A program made the translations under genes and the position numbers. 11,641 nt of DNA from Syntrophales bacterium (lineage in GTDB: Bacteria; Desulfobacterota; Syntrophia; Syntrophales; UBA8958): assembly GCA_023231165.1 (NCBI GenBank), contig JALNVY010000060.1, forward strand, positions 1 through 11,641, given 5' to 3'. The notes under the pieces are model-generated. The model had not been told where the DNA came from, made no database searches, and was given only the letters and a program-made list of their open reading frames with translations. Positions 6,894 through 11,641 of the stretch are shown here, piece by piece; positions within the stretch are counted from its first letter, which is position 1; each line of letters starts with the position of its first letter.

Positions 6894-6912
6894 AGGCGAT
6901 TAGAGAAGCGAG

Positions 6913-7539
6913 ATGCGAAAGGGACTTATTGGCAGGAAATTGGGCATGACGCAGATCTTTACTGAAGACGGCGAGGCCATGCCGGCAACGGTTATCAAAG
7001 TGGAGCCTTCTGTTGTCATTCAGAAAAAGACCGTGCAGCGAGAAGGATATGACGCTGTTCAAATCGGATGCAGTCGTGTCAAGCAAAAACATGTAACGAA
7101 ACCCCTCCAGGGGCATTTTCAAAAGGCAGACAAGGGTTTCTTCCGTGTTCTCCGTGAATTGCGAGGGGATGTCAGTGGATTTGAACTCGGGCAGGAAGTG
7201 CGGGTGGACATCTTCAAACCGGGGGATTACGTGGATATAACCGGAACATCAAAGGGAAAAGGGTTTGCCGGTGTTATAAAGAGGCATGGTTTCAGGGGTG
7301 GCAGGGCGACCCATGGGTCCATGTTTCACCGGGCTCCCGGTTCGATAGGCGCCAGCGCCGAACCGTCCCGCGTTTTCAAGGGCAGGAAACTACCCGGGCA
7401 GATGGGATGCGAGAGAAATACCGTGCAAAATATGCGAGTCTTGGTTGTAAGACCTGAGGATAATGCAATTGTTGTGAAAGGTTCGATTCCTGGAGGGAAG
7501 CAGGGTGTCGTTCTGATCAGGCAGGCGATCAAAAAATAG
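6913..7539 (+). CDS. rplC: 50S ribosomal protein L3
   Basis: L3 is an early-assembly 50S protein whose long extension reaches toward the peptidyl transferase centre. It is 208 aa (E. coli 209), starting MRKGLIGRKLGMTQIFTEDG. The family signature GTSKGKGFAGVIKRHGFRGG lies at 111-130, followed by HGSMFHRAPGSIGASAEPSR and FKGRKLPGQMGCERNTVQN. The loop position where E. coli has the PrmB-methylated Gln150 is Ala/Ser-rich here (ASAE, 147-150), so that modification cannot occur. The ATG has only a poor purine-rich site (GAGAAG, 6903-6908) and follows the hairpin at 6850-6885. It is first in the L3-L4-L23-L2 run. Confidence 0.99.
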   Translation: MRKGLIGRKLGMTQIFTEDGEAMPATVIKVEPSVVIQKKTVQREGYDAVQIGCSRVKQKHVTKPLQGHFQKADKGFFRVLRELRGDVSGFELGQEVRVDIFKPGDYVDITGTSKGKGFAGVIKRHGFRGGRATHGSMFHRAPGSIGASAEPSRVFKGRKLPGQMGCERNTVQNMRVLVVRPEDNAIVVKGSIPGGKQGVVLIRQAIKK

Positions 7540-7568
7540 TATTTGTATAGAAATCCAGGGTGGTGAGC

Positions 7569-8192
7569 ATGCCAGTAGCGGCAGTGTATGATATAGAAAA
7601 TAAGAAAGTATCAGAAATTGATCTTAGTGATCATATTTTTGGTGCCACGGTCAATGAATCGGTGATTTATGAAGTAGTCAGAATGCAACTGATCTCCCGG
7701 CGTAGCGGCACGGCATGTACAAAGACGAGGCGGGACATCAGAGGAGGCGGAAAAAAACCCTGGCGCCAGAAAGGAACAGGGCGGGCGCGAGCAGGAACGA
7801 GTCGTTCCCCCATATGGAGGGGGGGTGGCACTGTTTTCGGACCCTTGCCGAGAGACTACTCCTATAAAGTTACCAAAAAGGTTAGGAAGCTCGCCTTGAT
7901 ATCAGCATTGAGCCAGAAATTTAAAGAAGACCGAATGATCATTCTTAATGATTTTCCCATGGAAGGAATCAAGACAAAGAAATTTAAGGAAGTCGTTGAT
8001 CGTTTCGGGATGAAAAAAGCCCTTGTTATAATAGATAAATCCTATCCTGTCCTGGAGAAATCTTCAAGGAACCTCAAGAATATCAAAATGATTCGTTCGG
8101 AAGGCATCAATGTCTATGACCTGTTGAATCATGATCATGTGGTTTTGCTGGAACCGTCCGTGAAGAACATTGAGGGGGCGTTACGATCATAA
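7569..8192 (+). CDS. rplD: 50S ribosomal protein L4
   Basis: L4 binds 23S rRNA domain I early in assembly, and its extended loop lines the peptide exit tunnel. In E. coli it is also the autogenous repressor of the S10 operon. The ATG at 7569 gives 207 aa, the usual length, with AGGG (7557-7560) eight nt upstream. In-frame GTG codons at 7560 and 7563 are rejected as starts because they overlap that site and add non-family residues. The tunnel loop GGGKKPWRQKGTGRARAG is at 59-76, with Lys63 (site of an E. coli macrolide-resistance mutation) unchanged; SPIWRGGGTVFGP follows. The stop overlaps the rplW start as TAATG, indicating translational coupling. Whether L4 regulates this operon is unknown; the hairpin at 6850-6893 is the nearest candidate target. 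Confidence 0.98.
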   Translation: MPVAAVYDIENKKVSEIDLSDHIFGATVNESVIYEVVRMQLISRRSGTACTKTRRDIRGGGKKPWRQKGTGRARAGTSRSPIWRGGGTVFGPLPRDYSYKVTKKVRKLALISALSQKFKEDRMIILNDFPMEGIKTKKFKEVVDRFGMKKALVIIDKSYPVLEKSSRNLKNIKMIRSEGINVYDLLNHDHVVLLEPSVKNIEGALRS

Positions 8193-8479
8193 TGGAATTA
8201 TATAAGATAATAAAAAAAGCGCTGGTTACAGAAAAAAGCACCATCGCTAAAGACGAAGCGAACAAATACTTCTTTGAAGTAGACCGCCGGGCAAACAAGA
8301 TCGAAATTGGGAATGCTGTCGAAAAGATATTCAAAGTCAATGTTATCAACGTGGCGGTTATGAATGTGCCGGGGAAAAAGAAGCGGCAAGGCAAGATCTT
8401 GGGGGAGAAACCTGCATGGAAGAAGGCAGTGGTTACCTTGGCGCCTGGCAGTCGTATCGAGGTTTTTGAAGGTGTGTAA
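8192..8479 (+). CDS. rplW: 50S ribosomal protein L23
   Basis: L23 lies at the rim of the polypeptide exit tunnel and is the docking point for trigger factor and signal recognition particle. It is 95 aa, near the bacterial norm of about 100. Family blocks include the N-terminal LYKIIKKALVTEKST, the NKYFFEVDRRANKIEIGNAV segment, and the internal VNVINVAVMNVPGKKKRQGK basic loop. The final GSRIEVFEGV is the usual C-terminus. Its ATG shares one base with the rplD stop, and the GAGGGGG tract (8172-8178) 13 nt upstream is rather distant, so expression probably relies on coupling with L4. rplB starts 22 nt after its stop. Confidence 0.98.
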   Translation: MELYKIIKKALVTEKSTIAKDEANKYFFEVDRRANKIEIGNAVEKIFKVNVINVAVMNVPGKKKRQGKILGEKPAWKKAVVTLAPGSRIEVFEGV

Positions 8480-8500
8480 TAAGTTTTAAGGGAACGGATC

Positions 8501-9322
8501 ATGGCAATCAAAACGTACAAACCGACATCACCAGGAAGACGATTTCAGACTTGTTCTGATTTTGAGGAAATTACTGCGTCGAAACCTGAAAAAAGTCTTT
8601 TGCTCCCGTTGAAGAAAAGCGGTGGGCGGAACGTCAATGGTCGGATGACGAGCCGACATATCGGCGGCGGTCATAAACGAAGATACCGTCTTGTCGATTT
8701 CAGAAGGGATAAGATAGATATTCCGGCGCGAGTAGCGTCAATTGAGTACGATCCCAACCGGTCCGCAAGGATTGCGTTGTTGAACTACGCGGATGGCGAG
8801 AAACGTTATATTATTGCCCCGGACAAGATAGTTGTGGGCGATGTTGTCGTCAGCGGCGAACGGGCCGATATCAAACCGGGCAACGCCATTCCGCTCAAAA
8901 ATATTCCCTTGGGTACTCTTATTCATAACGTGGAACTTAAGATCGGCCGGGGTGGACAGATTATACGCAGCGCCGGCACTTATGGTCAACTGATGGCCAA
9001 GGAAGGGGGGTATGCGCAAGTACGCCTTCCTTCGGGCGAAGTCAGGAAGATCTTCCTTGCCTGCAAGGCTACCATAGGTCAGATTGGTAATATCGAACAC
9101 GAAAATATCAGTATCGGCAAGGCGGGAAGAACACGCTGGCTTGGGAAGCGACCCAAGGTAAGAGGGGTGGCCATGAATCCCGTCGATCATCCCATGGGTG
9201 GAGGAGAAGGGAAATCGTCGGGAGGAAGACATCCCTGCACTCCCTGGGGAGTTCCGACTAAAGGGCACAAAACAAGGACGAACAAAAGTACGGATAAATA
9301 CATCGTAAAGAGAAGAGGTTAG
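8501..9322 (+). CDS. rplB: 50S ribosomal protein L2
   Basis: L2 is among the most conserved ribosomal proteins. It helps join the subunits and supports tRNA binding and the peptidyl transferase centre. It is 273 aa (E. coli 273), collinear throughout: YKPTSPGRRF, then GGRNVNGRMTSRHIGGGHKR (41-60), RSAGTYGQLMAKEGG, VRGVAMNPVDHPMGGGEG (220-237), TPWGVPTKGHKTR and a basic tail. His230 (E. coli His229 in mature numbering, implicated in function) is present; two residues on, the usual His is Met, which is found in other bacterial L2s. AAGGGA at 8488-8493 is seven nt before the ATG. rpsS starts three nt after the stop. Confidence 0.99.
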   Translation: MAIKTYKPTSPGRRFQTCSDFEEITASKPEKSLLLPLKKSGGRNVNGRMTSRHIGGGHKRRYRLVDFRRDKIDIPARVASIEYDPNRSARIALLNYADGEKRYIIAPDKIVVGDVVVSGERADIKPGNAIPLKNIPLGTLIHNVELKIGRGGQIIRSAGTYGQLMAKEGGYAQVRLPSGEVRKIFLACKATIGQIGNIEHENISIGKAGRTRWLGKRPKVRGVAMNPVDHPMGGGEGKSSGGRHPCTPWGVPTKGHKTRTNKSTDKYIVKRRG

Positions 9323-9325
9323 AAG

Positions 9326-9607
9326 GTGGCAAGGTCGGTAAGAAAGGGTCCATACATCGAGGCTAAACTGCTTGAAAAAGTCAGGAAAGCAGAAGCGGCG
9401 GGGAGTAAGGCGGTCATAAAAACTTGGTCACGACGGTCGACGATTACCCCTGACCTCATCAGTCATACATTCGCCGTCCATAACGGTAAAAAGTTCATTC
9501 CTGTTTTTGTAACGGAAAACATGGTTGGACATAAGCTGGGTGAGTTTGCTCCGACAAGGACCTTTTTTAGTCATGCCGGAGACAGGAAATCGAAGGTGAG
9601 AAGATAA
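9326..9607 (+). CDS. rpsS: 30S ribosomal protein S19
   Basis: S19 forms a complex with S13 in the 30S head near the A and P sites. The product is 93 aa, the normal length, beginning MARSVRKGPYIEAKLLEKV with a GTG start at 9326. AAGAGG (9313-9318), inside the end of rplB, provides the ribosome site at seven nt, and only three nt separate the genes. Conserved blocks are KTWSRRSTITPDLISHTFAV, HNGKKFIPVFVTENMVGHKL and GEFAPTRTFFSHAGDRKSK. Tight spacing to rplB implies coupled translation. Confidence 0.99.
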   Translation: MARSVRKGPYIEAKLLEKVRKAEAAGSKAVIKTWSRRSTITPDLISHTFAVHNGKKFIPVFVTENMVGHKLGEFAPTRTFFSHAGDRKSKVRR

Positions 9608-9647
9608 TCCTGCCGTGTTCGACAGCGGCAAGGTTTGGAGTAAGGCT

Positions 9648-9980
9648 ATGGAAGCAAAGGCTGTTGCTAAATATATACGGATATCACCCCAGAAGGCGCG
9701 ACTCGTCGTTGATCTTATCCGGGGCAAGAAGGTCGCGGAGGCCGAAAAAATACTTTCCTTTACAAGAAAGTATGGGGCCATGCTGGTGGGAAAGGTTCTT
9801 AAGTCTGCTTTGGCCAACGCAAAACAAAACACGAACATCGATGAAAATATTCTCTTTGTGAAGGAAGTTTTCGTTGATCAGGGCCCTTCGCTGAAGCGCT
9901 GGCGTGCAAGGGCTCAGGGCCGGGCGGCAGCGATTAAGAAGAGAATGAGTCATATTACCGTTGTCCTTGACGAGGCATAG
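9648..9980 (+). CDS. rplV: 50S ribosomal protein L22
   Basis: L22 contacts all 23S rRNA domains, and its beta-hairpin narrows the peptide exit tunnel. The ATG at 9648 gives 110 aa, equal to E. coli, with GGAG (9637-9640) seven nt upstream. An in-frame GTG at 9615 would add eleven non-family residues and is rejected. Blocks seen are AKYIRISPQKARLVVDLIRG (8-27), the hairpin GPSLKRWRARAQGRAAAIKK (79-98) and the end SHITVVLDEA. Residues 82-84 (LKR), matching the MKR triplet whose loss gives macrolide resistance in E. coli, are intact. The stop is 23 nt before rpsC. Confidence 0.98.
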   Translation: MEAKAVAKYIRISPQKARLVVDLIRGKKVAEAEKILSFTRKYGAMLVGKVLKSALANAKQNTNIDENILFVKEVFVDQGPSLKRWRARAQGRAAAIKKRMSHITVVLDEA

Positions 9981-10003
9981 ATACATCTTTAGGAGGTGGA
10001 AGA

Positions 10004-10651
10004 TTGGGTCAGAAGGTTAATCCGATCGGTTTGAGGTTGGGTGGTGTTAAAACATGGAAATCGCTTTGGTTTTCTGAGAAGAACTATAGCGAGCTCCTTC
10101 ACGAAGATATCCGCATCCGCCGGTATCTCAAACAAAAACTCTATCACGCCGGTATTTCAAGGATTGAGATTGAGAGGGCTGCGAATAAAGCTAAAGTCAA
10201 CATCTATGCTGCCCGCCCCGGAATCATTATTGGCAAAAAGGGATCTGAAATAGAGAAATTGAAAAAAGATCTCGAAAAGGTGAGCAACAGCGACATTATT
10301 ATTAATATTCTGGAAGTCCGAAAGCCTGAGATCGACGCCCAACTCGTTGCGGAAAACGTCGCCCAGCAATTGGAGAGAAGAATTGCTTTCCGGCGGGCCA
10401 TGAGGAAGGGTGTAAACTCATCCATGAAATTTGGAGCAAAGGGAATACGTGTCAACTGTTCGGGGAGACTCGGAGGCGCGGAAATGGCCAGGGCCGAGTG
10501 GTATCGTGAAGGGCGCGTTCCCCTACATACCTTGCGGGCCGATATTGACTGGGGTTTTGCAGAGGCTAGGACCGCATATGGCAAAATTGGTGTGAAAGTA
10601 TTTATATTTCATGGTGAAATACTAAAAACCAAAAGCGAGCGCGAACGATAG
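10004..10651 (+). CDS. rpsC: 30S ribosomal protein S3
   Basis: S3 lies at the mRNA entry channel and, with S4 and S5, contributes to the ribosomal helicase activity. It is 215 aa (E. coli 233; the shorter C-terminal tail is common). It begins GQKVNPIGLRLGGVKTWKS after an unusual TTG start at 10004, compensated by a perfect AGGAGG (9991-9996) seven nt upstream; no ATG or GTG in frame nearby would preserve the invariant N-terminus. The KH domain carries RPGIIIGKKGSEIEKL (71-86) with the GKKG loop at 77-80. C-terminal blocks are GIRVNCSGRLGGAEMARAEW and GRVPLHTLRADIDWGFAEA. A 42-nt gap with nothing notable separates it from rplP. Confidence 0.98.
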   Translation: MGQKVNPIGLRLGGVKTWKSLWFSEKNYSELLHEDIRIRRYLKQKLYHAGISRIEIERAANKAKVNIYAARPGIIIGKKGSEIEKLKKDLEKVSNSDIIINILEVRKPEIDAQLVAENVAQQLERRIAFRRAMRKGVNSSMKFGAKGIRVNCSGRLGGAEMARAEWYREGRVPLHTLRADIDWGFAEARTAYGKIGVKVFIFHGEILKTKSERER

Positions 10652-10693
10652 ACATAAGATTGATCAAGGATTTCAGACAGGGGTTTTTGAACC

Positions 10694-11116
10694 ATGTTAA
10701 TGCCGAAAAGGGTCAAATATAGAAAGCCGCAGCGGGGCCGTATGACAGGTCAGGCAACGAGATGCAATACCGTCGCCTTCGGTGAGTTTGGGTTACAGGC
10801 AACGGAGTGCGGTTGGGTAACAGCAAGACAAATTGAATCGGCTCGTGTGGCGATGACGAGGCACGTAAAACGGGGCGGGAAGATATGGATTCGGGCTTTT
10901 CCTCATAAGGCCGTGACAAAGAAACCCGCAGAGACCCGTATGGGAAAAGGAAAGGGAGCTCCGGAAGAATGGGTGGCCGTTGTCAAACCGGGAATGATCC
11001 TTTATGAAATGCGTGGTGTTTCCCCGGAAATTGCCAAGGAAGCCTTCCGCCTTGCAGCCCATAAACTGCCCATTGGAGTCAAGTTTTTATCAACGGAGAT
11101 GGCTGATGAAAGTTAA
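10694..11116 (+). CDS. rplP: 50S ribosomal protein L16
   Basis: L16 binds near the A-site tRNA elbow and is a late-assembly protein needed to complete the peptidyl transferase centre. It is 140 aa (E. coli 136). The start MLMPKRVKYRKPQRGRMTG fits the family, so ATG 10694 is preferred over ATG 10700; AGGGG (10679-10683) lies ten nt upstream. Conserved blocks include TRHVKRGGKIWIRAFPHKAV and TRMGKGKGAPEEWVAVVKPG. Arg82 corresponds to E. coli Arg81, the residue hydroxylated there by RoxA/YcfD. Its last codons overlap rpmC by 11 nt, a coupled junction. Confidence 0.98.
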   Translation: MLMPKRVKYRKPQRGRMTGQATRCNTVAFGEFGLQATECGWVTARQIESARVAMTRHVKRGGKIWIRAFPHKAVTKKPAETRMGKGKGAPEEWVAVVKPGMILYEMRGVSPEIAKEAFRLAAHKLPIGVKFLSTEMADES

Positions 11117-11297
11117 TGAGCTGAGGGATCTGAGCATCGATGAATTACAGCAGAAAAACCAGGAGCTTGATGAAGAGCTTTTTAGGTTGAAGCTTCGTCA
11201 CACTTCTGGGCAATTGGATTCTCCCTCTACTTTGGGCCAAACAAGGAAAAACATTGCCCGTATCAAAACTGTCTTGAGACAGAAGGAGGATCAGTAG
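11106..11297 (+). CDS. rpmC: 50S ribosomal protein L29
   Basis: L29 is a small helical-hairpin protein at the tunnel exit next to L23. The ATG at 11106 gives 63 aa, exactly the usual size. The protein starts MKVNELRDLSIDELQQKNQE and ends TRKNIARIKTVLRQKEDQ, both diagnostic, with FRLKLRHTSGQL in the middle. GGAG (11095-11098) seven nt upstream lies inside rplP. The gene begins within the last 11 nt of rplP in a different frame, so its frame remains open further upstream, but residues before 11106 do not belong to the family. rpsQ begins two nt after its stop. Confidence 0.98.
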   Translation: MKVNELRDLSIDELQQKNQELDEELFRLKLRHTSGQLDSPSTLGQTRKNIARIKTVLRQKEDQ

Positions 11298-11299
11298 TC

Positions 11300-11557
11300 A
11301 TGGAAGGCCGGGGGAATCAAAGAATGATCAAGGGTGTGGTGGTCAGCAGCAAAATGGAAAAAACCATAGTTGTTCGTACGGAGCGCTTGGTCAAACACGC
11401 TGTTTTCCATAAATATATAAGACAATATGCAAAATACAAGGCCCACGATGAAGGCAATCAGTGTCGTGTCGGAGATAAGGTTCTCATTGTCGAATCTCGG
11501 CCACTGAGCAGGGACAAGCGGTGGCGGATGCGGACCATTCTGGAGCGAGCCAAGTAG
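11300..11557 (+). CDS. rpsQ: 30S ribosomal protein S17
   Basis: S17 is an OB-fold primary binder of the 16S rRNA 5' domain. It is 85 aa, in the family range (E. coli 84). Key blocks are MIKGVVVSSKMEKTIVVRTE and HKYIRQYAKYKAHDEGNQCR, then VGDKVLIVESRPLSRDKRWR. AAGGAGG (11283-11289), overlapping the end of rpmC, is ten nt before the ATG at 11300. A second in-frame ATG at 11324 would shorten the protein by eight residues but has a poorer ribosome site. This is the last gene of the classical S10 operon; rplN follows after 32 nt, so S10 and spc appear continuous. Confidence 0.97.
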   Translation: MEGRGNQRMIKGVVVSSKMEKTIVVRTERLVKHAVFHKYIRQYAKYKAHDEGNQCRVGDKVLIVESRPLSRDKRWRMRTILERAK

Positions 11558-11589
11558 CATTGGGACTTTTGTGAAGGCGGAGCAGTATT

Positions 11590-11641
11590 ATGATTCAGAT
11601 GCAGACCATTCTAAATGTGGCAGACAACTCGGGTGCAAAGA
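11590..11641 (+). CDS. rplN: 50S ribosomal protein L14, N-terminus (partial)
   Basis: The first 17 codons of L14 are visible before the window ends: MIQMQTILNVADNSGAK, the highly conserved start of the family. L14 sits at the 30S-50S interface (bridges B5 and B8) and is the binding site of the silencing factor RsfS. GGAG at 11579-11582 lies seven nt before the ATG. Its position after rpsQ marks the beginning of the spc cluster, matching gene order in most bacteria. The rest of the gene lies outside the window. Confidence 0.97.
   Translation, partial: MIQMQTILNVADNSGAK

Noticed and set aside
7560..7568. Upstream GTG starts for rplD giving an N-terminus MVSMPV
   Set aside because: They overlap the likely Shine-Dalgarno AGGG and add residues not found in L4; ATG 7569 is well placed.
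9185..9211. L2 with Met at the second residue after the functional His230 (DHPMGGGEG in place of DHPHGGGEG)
   Set aside because: The key His230 is present, and DHPM is a known variant in other bacterial L2 proteins as I recall, so it is not novel.
9615..9647. GTG start for rplV adding eleven residues
   Set aside because: The extra residues are not L22-like, and GGAG is correctly spaced to ATG 9648.
1..11641. A mobile element, CRISPR array, defence system or other accessory insertion
   Set aside because: Every stretch longer than 90 nt is accounted for by core ribosomal or polymerase genes, and no direct repeats, terminal inverted repeats or foreign genes were seen.

Overview
This window is a bacterial core-gene cluster that runs entirely on the + strand. 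It holds the 3' end of rpoB, a complete rpoC, and then the str and S10 ribosomal-protein operons joined end to end. It breaks off in the first codons of rplN, the start of the spc cluster. Base composition is near 50% GC. The proteins look like Deltaproteobacteria/Desulfobacterota (Syntrophia-like) homologues: RpoC begins MEDVFTYFEKPKDPVRFNAI, it is 1395 aa and carries the large SI3 insertion in the trigger loop, EF-Tu has NKVD rather than NKCD, and L2 has DHPMGGGEG. That taxonomic placement is an inference from remembered family patterns, not from a search.

Layout: rpoB tail (1-89), rpoC (107-4294), a 73-nt gap with a possible promoter and a small hairpin, rpsL (4368-4739), rpsG (4756-5226), an 87-nt gap where fusA would normally lie, tuf (5314-6507), rpsJ (6530-6838), a 74-nt gap with a strong terminator-like hairpin (6850-6893), then rplC, rplD, rplW, rplB, rpsS, rplV, rpsC, rplP, rpmC, rpsQ and the start of rplN. 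No gap between genes exceeds 90 nt. Several junctions overlap or nearly touch (rplD/rplW 1 nt, rplP/rpmC 11 nt, rplB/rpsS 3-nt gap, rpmC/rpsQ 2-nt gap), which is typical of co-transcribed, translationally coupled ribosomal genes.

The genes supply the transcription and translation machinery: RNA polymerase beta and beta', six proteins of the 30S subunit (S12, S7, S10, S19, S3, S17), eight of the 50S subunit (L3, L4, L23, L2, L22, L16, L29, L14) and the elongation factor that delivers aminoacyl-tRNA. I saw no tRNA, rRNA, mobile element, CRISPR array or defence-like gene.

I did not find a wholly new system. Four points merit a second look. First, EF-Tu has non-standard residues at two positions of the aminoacyl-A76 binding pocket (Gly219 and Asp277, where E. 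coli has Glu216 and Asn274). Second, an 11-bp perfect stem followed by T7 lies inside the operon between rpsJ and rplC, with no room for a new promoter after it. Third, fusA is missing from the str cluster. Fourth, RpoC has a five-residue insertion just before the zipper region.
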